From positions 62,001 through 126,000 of the forward strand of contig PVNI01000005.1 in NCBI GenBank assembly GCA_003001795.1: a stretch of 64,000 nucleotides of DNA. Direction: 5' to 3'. This stretch comes from Actinomadura viridilutea. Lineage in GTDB: Bacteria > Actinomycetota > Actinomycetes > Streptosporangiales > Streptosporangiaceae. Within the stretch, counting starts at the first letter, position 1, and each line of letters starts with the position of its first letter. This document shows, piece by piece, positions 51,339 to 59,679 of the stretch. Position numbers and translations under genes: made by a program. The notes below the pieces were generated by a model. The model ran no database searches and was not told the origin of the DNA. It saw only the letters and a list, made by a program, of their open reading frames with translations.

Positions 51339-52730
51339 TCACAGCAGCGCCTCGTCGCGCAGCACGGCGCGGACGAACTCCGCGGACCGGCGCGGCGTGG
51401 ACTCCGGGTTCACCGACGCGGGCGGGTGCCATCGGCTCTGCACCGCCGCGGACAGGTCGGTGTAGTACGGGGTGTTCGGCCGGGGCGCCGCCGCGTTGAT
51501 CGAGTCGCGGATCATCGTGGCCATGGGGAACTCGCGCCGCACCTCGGGGTCGTCGAACACCTCGGGACGCGCCGCCGGGTTCCCCGAGTCGAGCATGTAC
51601 TTCTTCATGTTCTCGGGGGTGGTGATGCAGCGGACCGCGTCGACCGCGTGGGTGTCCTTGTACTTGCCGAAGGCGCCGATGCCGAGTTCGATGCCGCCGA
51701 ACGGCGGCCTGCCCGGCTGGTCCGCCCGCACCCGCGGGTAGGGGGCCCAGCCCAGGTCGTTCGGGATGTTCTTGTCGATGACACCGGACTTGGCGTCGTC
51801 GTTCTCGGCGCGCCAGATGTAGCCCCAGTTGACCATGAAACCGCCGCGGTCGCTGTTGAGCAGGGACCGCGCCTGCTCCTCCATGTCGGTGGACAGCGAC
51901 GGGCTGGCCGCCTTCGACCGGGCCAGCTTGCCGATGATCCGGGCGGCCTCCCGGCCGGCCGGGGAGTCGATGTCGATGGACGCGTCGTTGCCGCGCTCGG
52001 CCGCGCTGATGATGCGGCCGCCGGCGGACGCGACGAGGGCGTTGATCCACACCATGTAGCCCTCGTACTTGTTGCCCTGGACGCCGACCGTGACGCCGGC
52101 GCGCACCGCCGCGTCGATCATCTTGTCCCAGGTGAAGTCGGGCGCGTTGGGGTCGACGCCCGCCTTCTGCGCGGCCGACTTGCGGTACCAGAGGATCTGC
52201 GTGTTCGCCCAGAACGGCGCCGCGTACAGCCGCCCCTTCCACGTGGAGCTCTCCACGGCCGCCGGGAACACGCCCTGGGTGAACTGCCGCGCCTCGTCGG
52301 CGGTGAACGGGCGGAGGAACCCGGCGTTGGCGGCCTCGGCGACGAACACCGGGTCCAGGCTCATGATGTCGAGCTGGTCGTCCTTGGCGGCCAGCCGCCG
52401 GATGAGCTGTTCGCGCTGCTGCGTCGCGTCGTTGGGAAGGATCGACGTGACGATGCGGTACCGGCCCCCGGCCGCCTTCGTGCACGCCTCGGCGAGCCGC
52501 GCCTGCCCGCCGTTGTCGGGGTTGATGTACCAGTGGAGCGTCGGCGTGCCGCCGTCGCCGCCGCAGGCGGCGAGCCCGCCCGCCAGCAGCGCCGCGGCGA
52601 CCGCGCCGCGCAGCGCTCTCGCCCTGCCGCGCGCCCGCGGGCGCGCCGGTCCGCCCCGAGTTCGCCGTCCAGGACCGCGGCGGGCGCGTGCGCCCTGGTC
52701 GCCGCGGCCGTCCTTCGCCCTCTCGCTCAC
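51339..52730 (-). CDS. lpqY: Trehalose-type solute-binding lipoprotein (LpqY-like)
   Basis: A 463-residue lipoprotein: an unusually long Arg-rich N-terminus of about 40 residues, a hydrophobic segment (AVAAALLAGGLAACGG) with lipobox LAAC, then a cluster D binding protein. Similarity in memory to mycobacterial LpqY extends through GGRYRIVTSILPND, QLIRRLAAKDDQLDIMSLDP and WKGRLYAAPFWANTQILWYR. LpqY-SugABC imports trehalose released from the outer glycolipid layer in mycobacteria; a more general disaccharide uptake is possible here. GTG 52730 follows GGGAGG at 4-5 nt. Confidence 0.85.
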   Translation of the reverse strand: MSERAKDGRGDQGARARRGPGRRTRGGPARPRARGRARALRGAVAAALLAGGLAACGGDGGTPTLHWYINPDNGGQARLAEACTKAAGGRYRIVTSILPNDATQQREQLIRRLAAKDDQLDIMSLDPVFVAEAANAGFLRPFTADEARQFTQGVFPAAVESSTWKGRLYAAPFWANTQILWYRKSAAQKAGVDPNAPDFTWDKMIDAAVRAGVTVGVQGNKYEGYMVWINALVASAGGRIISAAERGNDASIDIDSPAGREAARIIGKLARSKAASPSLSTDMEEQARSLLNSDRGGFMVNWGYIWRAENDDAKSGVIDKNIPNDLGWAPYPRVRADQPGRPPFGGIELGIGAFGKYKDTHAVDAVRCITTPENMKKYMLDSGNPAARPEVFDDPEVRREFPMATMIRDSINAAAPRPNTPYYTDLSAAVQSRWHPPASVNPESTPRRSAEFVRAVLRDEALL

Positions 52731-53567
52731 CGAACCTCCCGACTGCTCCCCGCGTGCGGGCGCTTCGTCGGTCACCGCATCGCGCGAGACTCGTGGCCCA
52801 CTCAAGCACCGCCGACTACGCGGTGTCGAGATCCGCTTCCCGACCGATACAAAAGTGATTCCTGACACAAAATCCAATTAAGGTGAAAGGTGTGAATATG
52901 TCGCGAAGTGGGTAAAGACCTTTGTTTTCGCGCGCCCGTCTCACCGGCTCGGCCCGCGGCACGCGCCCCGGCGCAGCAGCCTCGAACACACGCCTCACCA
53001 GGGCGAACGTAGGGATCTCCGCCTTGCCCCTCCGCGTCGGCGGCGCACCCCCCGGTCGCCGAACTGCGCCCTCAGGCACATGCCGCGGGTTCTTCTGGTC
53101 GAAGTGACCGACAAGGGTGGCGGCTCCGAACGCGTGCCACATGTCCGCGACGCCGCGCTGGACTCCGACATCGACGGCCGGGGTCTGAAAACGTGGACGC
53201 CCTCGCACGGCGATGGGGCCACTACACAGACACCGCGGGGCGGACCGTCTGGTTCGAAGTGGAGCACTAGGGAACGTCCCGGCGGCGCCGCAGACCGCCA
53301 CACGGCCGAGTCACCGCGACTCTTCCCTCCCCGAAGACTCCGCGCGCCGGGCGCATGGCACCCCTGTACGGCTCGGTCGTGTGGCCGCGAGCGCATACGA
53401 CCGCGCTCTGAAGGCTCGGCGGCGCGGAGCCCGTCGGAAACATCGCCCCCTCGCGGGGCGTCTTATGCTGCGGACAATTCTCGAGGTGCGAGCGGCGATA
53501 TGCGACTCGCGGGCGTTCCTCAGCAGGGCGTGATCATTTTCGCCGAACGTTTCGGAATGGCTGTTGA
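52731..53567. other. Intergenic region with lpqY promoter and an HATPase relic
   Basis: About 0.84 kb. The AT-richer stretch near 52850-52920 is the probable lpqY promoter region. A decayed anti-sigma ATPase lies at 53083-53270. The remainder shows no gene. Confidence 0.4.
53083..53270 (+). pseudogene. RsbW-like HATPase, C-terminal relic with frameshift
   Basis: RVLLVEVTDKGG then DIDGRGLK in one frame, followed after 53193 by NVDALARRWGHYTDTAGRTV and WFEVEH in another. Together they are the G1, G2 and C-terminal parts of an actinomycete HATPase_c_2 protein; losing one base between GLK and VDAL explains the shift. The N-terminus is missing. Confidence 0.6.
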
Positions 53568-54311
53568 TCACTCGTGGGGCTTCGGGAAAGGGATCGCGTT
53601 CCCGAGGAGTGAGTCAGGAGACGCAGGAAATCCGGCATCCGGGTCGTAGACATAGCCCGCGTAGGTCTTCTTCTTCACCGTCGTGCGGATGGGATGGAAG
53701 CAGTGCGGCGGCAACGCGCACAGTCCCGTGCTCACCACGCCTTCGTAGACCGGCACGGACACCGCCAGTGCGACGTCCCGGTCGGTCCGCTCGTCGAGCA
53801 ATTGGCGCAGCGGCCGGGCGTCGAGCAGGCGACTGGCCACGATCGGCGCGTCCCCGGCCGGGCCGAACGACGCGTCCGGTCCGAGGACGAGCGTGCCGTG
53901 GTGGATCGCCATCCGCACGCGCAGTCGGCGGCCCCGGCCGCGCGAGCCGTTCACCTCGCCGAGGAACCGCTCCAGGGCGAGCGGGAAGCGGCCGACGACG
54001 TGGGCGAGGTCGATGCCGTCGGGCAGCACGGCGAGCTCGCCGTCGCCGGCGCACTGCCGGTACCAGTCGCGGCGGTTCAACCGCGTGGCCGCGGCGGCCC
54101 GCTCCATCGCCGCGCACAGATCCCTCTGCACCTCGAGCTGCCCGGACGCGGGACGGGAGCTGTAGCCCTGCACGTCGATCGCGAGGACGAGTCGGGACAC
54201 CAGCCGGGTCTCGTCGTCCGCTGCGTCGTCGGCAGGGAATCGGGAGACCTCATCGGGCAGTTCGTCGGGGCTCACCGGTCGCAGCGTCGGTGTCGTCCAA
54301 GTCAGCGGCAT
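53568..54311 (-). CDS. Degenerate class III cyclase-fold protein
   Basis: A 247-residue soluble protein. LVLAIDVQGYSSRPA near 40-54 and CAGDGELAVLP near 88-98 match the first and second metal regions, RMAIHHGTLVLGPD and APIVASRLLDA the later strands. The Asn and Arg of the catalytic VNxAxR motif are not evident, so activity is doubtful. It resembles the C-terminal half of the protein at 13.8-15.1 kb. ATG 54311 follows GGGGAA at 5-6 nt. Confidence 0.7.
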   Translation of the reverse strand: MPLTWTTPTLRPVSPDELPDEVSRFPADDAADDETRLVSRLVLAIDVQGYSSRPASGQLEVQRDLCAAMERAAAATRLNRRDWYRQCAGDGELAVLPDGIDLAHVVGRFPLALERFLGEVNGSRGRGRRLRVRMAIHHGTLVLGPDASFGPAGDAPIVASRLLDARPLRQLLDERTDRDVALAVSVPVYEGVVSTGLCALPPHCFHPIRTTVKKKTYAGYVYDPDAGFPASPDSLLGNAIPFPKPHE

Positions 54312-54405
54312 GCCATTCCCCACAGAGGTAGCGACGCGCCTTGAATAACCAAGGGCCGACGCCGACATTTTGACACGAGAATGCGGATTGAGTAAAGCAA
54401 ATGTC

Positions 54406-54434
54406 TTGACAGCCAGGAAACAGCGTGCTATGAA
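54406..54434 (+). promoter_or_regulatory. Near-consensus sigma-70 promoter
   Basis: TTGACA (54406-54411), a 17-bp spacer and TATGAA (54429-54434) on the plus strand. No protein gene follows on that strand. Confidence 0.65.
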
Positions 54435-54440
54435 TCAGCC

Positions 54441-54597
54441 CGCTTTCTCGCGCGGCGATCGGATGCGAATCGCTTCATGGCCGGGCGCAACATGGCACCG
54501 TGTAATACGTCACTTATGGCACGGGCCGTTCGCCCGAATGGGGAAGGCGCGGAGACGTTGCGGGACCCGACCTCCCCGCGGTGTCTCCGCGCCTTCC
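54441..54597 (+). ncRNA. Candidate small RNA
   Basis: From the promoter a transcript would start near 54441 and reach a perfect 15-bp stem (GGAAGGCGCGGAGAC at 54542-54556 with GTCTCCGCGCCTTCC at 54583-54597, 26-nt loop), which could terminate it. The length would be about 155 nt. The hairpin could instead terminate the minus-strand lipoprotein gene that ends at 54699. Confidence 0.4.
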
Positions 54598-54698
54598 GTC
54601 TCGGCGCGCGGCCCGGGCGCATCCGCCCCGGGCGCGGCGTGTTCTTCGTGGGCCGGCCGCCCGTCCGTCGCGGGGTCGTCCCGCTCCGGGCCGGCGGC

Positions 54699-55649
54699 TC
54701 AGCCGGTGATCTTTTCGCCTCGGGGCGAGACGACCCACCAGGCGTTCCGGGCGCCCTGCCCGTTGGCGTCGCCCGGCCGCCGGTCCCCGGCGAAGTAGTA
54801 CATGGGGCGGCCGTTGATGGTCAGCTGGCACGAGCCGTCCTTGCGCTCGATGAAGCCGATCCGGCTGCGCTCGACGCCCTCCGTCTTGAGCTTCTTCCAG
54901 TTGGTGAACTTCACGATCGGCCAGGTCTTGGCGCACTGGCCGTCGCAGTTGGAGACCCTCGGCCGGTCCCCGTCGAAGCGGTACATCACGCGGCCCTCGC
55001 CGTCGGTGACGATCATGCCGAGGCGCGGGTGCTGCCGGACCTTGACGACCGTCCACCCTGCCCAGCGGTTCCGGCCGCCGCCGTTCCCGTCGCCGTCGTC
55101 CTGCTCCTGCTGCTCTCCCCCCGCCTTCTTGCCGTCGGGGGCCGCAGCGAACCAGGAGCCGCCGACCCCCTGCCCCTTGACGTCGCCGGGGCCGTCGTCC
55201 TCGGCGTACCGGTACAACGGCCAGCCGCCGAGCGTGACCTGCCACAGGCCGTCGGGCCGCTTGGTCTTGCCGATCAGGTTCCGGTCGACCCCGTCGACCT
55301 GGATCCGGCCCTTGGGCGCCGTCACCGGCGGCCAGGTGTTGGCGCACGAGTCCAGACAGGTGGAGGCGGGCGGCCGGGCGGTGTCCTTGTCGAACCGGTA
55401 CAGCGTGCGCCCTTCCGCGTCCGTCACGACCTTGCCGAGACGGGCCGCCTCGGCGACCCGCAAGACGGTCGGCGCGGCGCTCTGGGACGGCGCGGCCGAG
55501 GGATCCTGCCGCGCCGGGTCGGGCACCGCCTGCGGCGCGCCCACACCGACGTTCGCCTGCTGCCCCGGGGGCACCTTGCCGCACCCGGTGAGAAGCATCC
55601 CGGACGCCGCGACGACCGCGGCGGGAATCGCCCAGCGGGGGATGTGCAT
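54699..55649 (-). CDS. COG4315-type secreted repeat lipoprotein
   Basis: A 316-residue lipoprotein with lipobox LLTGC near 19-23. It contains four copies of the 45-residue secreted repeat (PF03640 type): GKVVTDAEGRTLYRFDKDT, GLWQVTLGGWPLYRYAEDD, GMIVTDGEGRVMYRFDGDR, GSCQLTINGRPMYYFAGDR, with CLDSCANTWPP and CDGQCAKTWPI as Cys-pair linkers. Function unknown in actinomycetes. ATG 55649 is preceded by GGAGG at about 7 nt. Confidence 0.82.
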   Translation of the reverse strand: MHIPRWAIPAAVVAASGMLLTGCGKVPPGQQANVGVGAPQAVPDPARQDPSAAPSQSAAPTVLRVAEAARLGKVVTDAEGRTLYRFDKDTARPPASTCLDSCANTWPPVTAPKGRIQVDGVDRNLIGKTKRPDGLWQVTLGGWPLYRYAEDDGPGDVKGQGVGGSWFAAAPDGKKAGGEQQEQDDGDGNGGGRNRWAGWTVVKVRQHPRLGMIVTDGEGRVMYRFDGDRPRVSNCDGQCAKTWPIVKFTNWKKLKTEGVERSRIGFIERKDGSCQLTINGRPMYYFAGDRRPGDANGQGARNAWWVVSPRGEKITG

Positions 55650-55898
55650 GTCTGGTCCTCCGTATCGGTGAGGGCGCCGGCGCGGGCCGACGGACCCGAG
55701 GTCGCGCTGTGAGACTGGGCGGCCGCGAAGCGTTCTCCCGGCGAGCAGTACGCGGACGCGCCTCGGCCCGGTTCACCTCGGACGGCGCTGCTCCGGCGCG
55801 ACTTCGCGGGACGGCGGAACAGGTCGGCGTTCGGATCCGTCGCATTGCCGGGGGGGCCACCGGAAGACGCCGGGCCGGAATCGATGCGAGGTGACGCG

Positions 55899-57098
55899 GT
55901 GACCAGGGCCGGACCACCTGAGCGTCCGAACGAGCTGTCGGCTCGTGTGCCGGATCCGGCCGCCGCCGAACCGGCGCCGGGCGGGTTCGAGAAGGCTCCG
56001 GCGCCCGCCCCGCCGAGGGAACGTCCGCAGGCGGCGGGCCCGGCATGGATCGTGGTGCCCGCGCGGGCCGTCGCGTTGCTGATCGCCGTCCCGTTGCGGC
56101 TGCTCTATGAGGCCGTGGCGCTCGTCGTGCGCGGGTTGCGGCACGGCCTCGCCGGGGCGGCACTGTGGGTCGGACGGCTGTTCGCGGCGCTCTGGCACGG
56201 GATCGTCGGGGCGGTGCGGTGGCTCGGGCGGCTGATCGCAGCGATCGGTCGCGGGGTGTGGCGCGGCGTCACCGAGGTGGCGCGGTGGGTCGGGTTGCTG
56301 CTCGCGCTGATCGGGCGGGGGCTGTACGCGGTGCTGCGCGGGCTGGGCCTGCTGCTCGTCCTGCTGGTCGTGCGGCCCGCGCAGTGGATCTACGCCACGC
56401 TGCTGGCGCCGGTCGGGCGCGCGCTGTGGTGGCTGCTGGAACGGGTGGTCGTCTGGCCGGTGCTGATGGCCGTCCGCGCCCTGGTGTGGCTCGCCAACGC
56501 GCTCATCGTGGCGCCCGCCGTTCTGCTGTGGCGGTACGTGCTGCTGCCGACGCTGGCCGGGCTGGCGTGGCTGCTGCGCCAGACGGGCGCGGCGCTGCTG
56601 TGGGCCTGGCGAGCGACCGGACGCGCGCTCGCCTGGCTGGGACGCGTCCTCATCCTCATCCCCGCGCAGGCGTTGTGGCGGTACGTGCTGCTGCCGCCGT
56701 TGATCGGGTTGGGATGGCTGCTGCGCCAGACGGGCGCGGCGCTGCTGTGGGCCTGGCGAGCGACCGGACGCGCGCTCGCCTGGCTGGGACGCGTCCTCAT
56801 CTTCATCCCGGCGCGGGCTTTGTGGCGGTACGCGCTGCGTCCCGTCTGGCTCGGCGTCGCCTGGAGCTGGCGCCTGGCCGGGCGCGGGCTGCGCCTGTTG
56901 TGGCGGTACCTGGTGGTGGCGCCGGCCCGCTGGACCGGACGCCACGTCCTGCGCCCGGCTGGGACGGCGGTGGGTGCGGTGTGGCGGGTCGGCGTCCGCA
57001 CCCCCGCCCGATGGGTGCACCGCGCCGCGCTGTCCCCCATCCGGCAGACCGGCCGCGACGTCCGTCTGACGATCCGCCGCGTGCTCCGCGGCGGCTGA
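55899..57098 (+). CDS. Internally repeated Trp/Arg-rich membrane protein
   Basis: A 399-residue protein of repeated 15-25-residue amphipathic blocks rich in Trp, Leu, Val and Arg, for example [20 protein letters not shown] and [21 protein letters not shown] 49-residue unit occurs twice and is nearly identical in DNA as well (see the repeat entry). The N-terminus is disordered and Pro-rich. Composition suggests a membrane-lining or membrane-associated scaffold; no family is recognised. GTG 55899 has GAGG 7 nt upstream; the longer frame lacks a site. Confidence 0.65.
   Translation: MTRAGPPERPNELSARVPDPAAAEPAPGGFEKAPAPAPPRERPQAAGPAWIVVPARAVALLIAVPLRLLYEAVALVVRGLRHGLAGAALWVGRLFAALWHGIVGAVRWLGRLIAAIGRGVWRGVTEVARWVGLLLALIGRGLYAVLRGLGLLLVLLVVRPAQWIYATLLAPVGRALWWLLERVVVWPVLMAVRALVWLANALIVAPAVLLWRYVLLPTLAGLAWLLRQTGAALLWAWRATGRALAWLGRVLILIPAQALWRYVLLPPLIGLGWLLRQTGAALLWAWRATGRALAWLGRVLIFIPARALWRYALRPVWLGVAWSWRLAGRGLRLLWRYLVVAPARWTGRHVLRPAGTAVGAVWRVGVRTPARWVHRAALSPIRQTGRDVRLTIRRVLRGG
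56531..56830 (+). repeat. 147-bp tandem repeat inside the Trp-rich gene
   Basis: GCGGTACGTGCTGCTGCCG (56531) recurs at 56678, and TGGCTGCTGCGCCAGACGGG (56568) at 56715, a period of 147 bp or 49 codons. The block from 56568 is identical to that from 56715 over about 85 bp. Confidence 0.85.
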
Positions 57099-57153
57099 CC
57101 GCGGGGACCGGGGGCCGCCCCCGGGGGGCACGGCTGAAAGAATCGGCCGCACG

Positions 57154-58245
57154 ATGTATCGACTGCTGTTCTCACTGGTCATCAGCCGCATCCCGGCCGA
57201 GACCGCCCACCATCTGACCCTGCGGGCGCTGCGCGCCGTCCAGGCGGTGCCCGGCGCGGTGCCGGCGCTGCGGCGGGCGCTGGCGCCGCGCGACCCCGCG
57301 CTCGCCGTCCGGGCGTTCGGGCTGGAGTTCCCCGGGCCGCTCGGGCTGGCCGCCGGGTTCGACAAGGACGCGGTGGCGTACGAGGCGCTGGGCGCGTTCG
57401 GCTTCGGCCACGTCGAGGTCGGGACGGTGACGGGCCGGCCGCAGCCCGGCAACCCGCGGCCCCGGCTGTTCCGGCTGCCCGCCGACCGGGCGGTCATCAA
57501 CCGGATGGGCTTCAACAACGCCGGGTCGGAGGCGGCCGCGCGGCGGCTGCGCGGGCGGCGGCCCGGCACGATCGTCGGGGTCAACATCGGCAAGACCAAG
57601 GCCGTCCCGGAGGACGAGGCCGTCGCCGACTACGTGGCCAGCGCCGAACGGCTCGCCCCGCACGCCGACTACATGGTCGTCAACGTCAGCTCGCCGAACA
57701 CCCCCGGGCTGCGCGCCCTGCAGGCCGTGGAGCGCCTGCGGCCGCTGCTGACGGCGGTGCGCGAGGCCGCCGACCGGGCCGCCGGGCGGCGCGTCCCGCT
57801 GCTGGTGAAGATCGCGCCCGATCTGGCCGACGAGGACGTCGACGCGGTCGCCGACCTCGCCCTCGACCTGGACCTGGACGGCATCATCGCCACCAACACC
57901 ACCGTCGCGCGCGACGGCCTGACCAGCCCAGCCGAGCTGACCAAGGAGACCGGCGGGCTGTCGGGCGCCCCGCTCAAGACGCGTTCGCTGGAGGTGCTGC
58001 GGCGGCTGCGCGACCGCACCGGCGGACGGCTCGTGCTGGTGTCGGTCGGCGGGGTGGAGAACGCCGACGACGTGTGGGAGCGCATCCGCGCGGGCGCGAC
58101 GCTCGTCCAGGCCTACACCGGGATGATCTACGGCGGCCCGCTGTGGGCGTACCGCGTGCACCGCTCGCTGTCGCGCCGGCTGCGCGGCAGCGCCTTCGCC
58201 ACCCTCCGCGACGCGGCCGCGCGCCCCGACGGCGACGCGGCCTGA
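57154..58245 (+). CDS. pyrD: Quinone-dependent dihydroorotate dehydrogenase (class 2)
   Basis: A 363-residue FMN enzyme oxidising dihydroorotate to orotate in pyrimidine synthesis, at the membrane with quinone. The N-terminal helix pair ([20 protein letters not shown]) is the membrane-docking part of class 2. Landmarks are [29 protein letters not shown] near 112-120, [11 protein letters not shown] with the catalytic Ser, and the FMN site [14 protein letters not shown] 57154 follows GAAAGAATCGG. Confidence 0.93.
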   Translation: MYRLLFSLVISRIPAETAHHLTLRALRAVQAVPGAVPALRRALAPRDPALAVRAFGLEFPGPLGLAAGFDKDAVAYEALGAFGFGHVEVGTVTGRPQPGNPRPRLFRLPADRAVINRMGFNNAGSEAAARRLRGRRPGTIVGVNIGKTKAVPEDEAVADYVASAERLAPHADYMVVNVSSPNTPGLRALQAVERLRPLLTAVREAADRAAGRRVPLLVKIAPDLADEDVDAVADLALDLDLDGIIATNTTVARDGLTSPAELTKETGGLSGAPLKTRSLEVLRRLRDRTGGRLVLVSVGGVENADDVWERIRAGATLVQAYTGMIYGGPLWAYRVHRSLSRRLRGSAFATLRDAAARPDGDAA

Positions 58246-58253
58246 CCGCCGCC

Positions 58254-58295
58254 CGGACGCCTCCGCCTGATCGGCTCCGACGCCGCAGGCGTCCG
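58254..58295 (+). terminator. Hairpin after pyrD
   Basis: CGGACGCCT at 58254-58262 pairs with AGGCGTCCG at 58287-58295, 9 bp, 9 nt past the pyrD stop, with a loop of 24 nt. Confidence 0.45.
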
Positions 58296-58376
58296 GCGCC
58301 GTCCGCGCGGGCGGCTTTGCCATACCGGGGCCGCGTGCTGGCGCTGCGCTGACCTGATCGGCGGGACCGTGCAGGT

Positions 58377-59651
58377 ATGTCGCTGGTGACGCGCGCGCGG
58401 GACGCCGTGGCGGCGCGGATCGCCCTCGCCCTGGTCATCACGCTGCCCGCGGTGGTGCTGCGGCTGGCGGGCGTCCATCCGCCGCCGGTGCCGAGCATGA
58501 TCGTGTTCGGTGCCGGGGTGCTGGGGGCGGCGGTGCTGCTGCTGTGGGCCTCCGAGACGGCGCGCCTGGACCTGTCGGGCGCGCTCGCGCTGGCGCTGCT
58601 GGCGCTGATCGCCGTGCTGCCCGAGTACGCGGTCGACCTGTACTACGCGTACGCGGCGGGCAGCCGTCCCGAATACGCCGCCTACGCGGCGGCCAACATG
58701 ACGGGCGCGAACCGGCTGCTCGTCGGTGTGGGCTGGACGCTGGTGGCGCTGGTGTTCGCGCTGGCGGTGCGGCGAAGGCGCGAGGCCGGGCGTCACCGCC
58801 GCATCGGCGTGATCCAGCCGCCGTCGCCGCGGCGCGACGTGCGCTTGGGCGGGCACCACCGCATCGAGCTGGGGTTCCTGGCCGTCGCGGCGGTCCTCGC
58901 GTTCATCCCCGCGCTGACCGGGGAGATCGGCTGGTACGTGTCGGTGCTGCTGATCGTCGTCTTCGTCGCCTACATGGCGCGGATCGGACGCAGCGGCGCC
59001 GATGACGTGGAGAACCTGGTGGGCGTGCCCGCGCGGCTGGCCGAACTCCCCCGCCTGCGGCGCCGCCAGGTCACCTGGCTGGGCTTCGCGCTCGGCGCGC
59101 TGGCGGTGTTCTGCTCCGCCGAGCCGTTCGCCGAGTCCCTGGTCGACGCCGGGACCGTGCTGGGCGTCGACCGGTTCCTGCTCGTGCAGTGGCTGGCGCC
59201 GCTGACCTCGGAGGCGCCCGAGCTGATCGTCGCGTGCGTGTTCGCGTGGCGGCTGCGCGACGGCGACGCGATCGGCGTCCTGCTGTCCAGCAAGGTCAAC
59301 CAGTGGACGCTGCTGATCGGCTCGCTGCCGCTGGCCTACCGCGCCGGGGGCGGCGCCTGGTCGCTGCCGCTGGACGCGCGGCAGATCGAAGAGGTGCTGC
59401 TGACCGCCGCGCAGACCGTGCTGGGCCTGGCGATGCTCGTCGGCCTGTACTTCCGGCGGGCCGAGGCCGCGCTGCTGTTCGTGCTGTTCGCCGTGCAGTT
59501 CGTATTCCCCGGCACGCAGATCCGCCTGGTGCTGTCGGGCGTCTACCTGGCCATCGGCTTCTCGCTGCTGATCGCGCGCAACCGCGACCTGGGGCAGTGC
59601 CTGCGCGCGGCCGTCCCGTCCCTCGACCGGCCGCGCTCCCCCGTCCGCTGA
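58377..59651 (+). CDS. Sodium/calcium exchanger family membrane protein
   Basis: A 424-residue protein with about ten helices and two alpha-repeats of the Ca/cation antiporter family: LIAVLPEYAVDLYYAYAAGS with AANMTGANRLLVGVGW, and PLTSEAPELIVACVFAW with IGVLLSSKVNQWTLLIGSLP. The acidic residues in PEY and PEL are the ion sites. It probably exchanges Ca2+ or other cations for Na+ or H+. ATG 58377. Confidence 0.85.
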   Translation: MSLVTRARDAVAARIALALVITLPAVVLRLAGVHPPPVPSMIVFGAGVLGAAVLLLWASETARLDLSGALALALLALIAVLPEYAVDLYYAYAAGSRPEYAAYAAANMTGANRLLVGVGWTLVALVFALAVRRRREAGRHRRIGVIQPPSPRRDVRLGGHHRIELGFLAVAAVLAFIPALTGEIGWYVSVLLIVVFVAYMARIGRSGADDVENLVGVPARLAELPRLRRRQVTWLGFALGALAVFCSAEPFAESLVDAGTVLGVDRFLLVQWLAPLTSEAPELIVACVFAWRLRDGDAIGVLLSSKVNQWTLLIGSLPLAYRAGGGAWSLPLDARQIEEVLLTAAQTVLGLAMLVGLYFRRAEAALLFVLFAVQFVFPGTQIRLVLSGVYLAIGFSLLIARNRDLGQCLRAAVPSLDRPRSPVR

Positions 59652-59679
59652 CGCCCGCCCGCGTTCGGGCGGGCGCCGG

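Larger units (their letters stand above)
54312..54698. other. Intergenic region with consensus promoter and hairpin
   Basis: No protein gene is supported. It contains the cyclase-like gene's own upstream region, a near-consensus plus-strand promoter and a 15-bp hairpin, described separately as a candidate small RNA. Confidence 0.5.

Noticed and set aside
56531..56830. The regular 147-bp repeat as a possible CRISPR array
   Set aside because: Only two units, no short direct repeats with unique spacers and no cas genes; it lies inside a coding frame. No CRISPR array was seen anywhere in the window.
55773..57599. A 608-codon minus-strand frame rich in Gln/Pro/Arg
   Set aside because: Antisense to the repeated Trp-rich gene and pyrD; its repeats simply mirror the 147-bp repeat.
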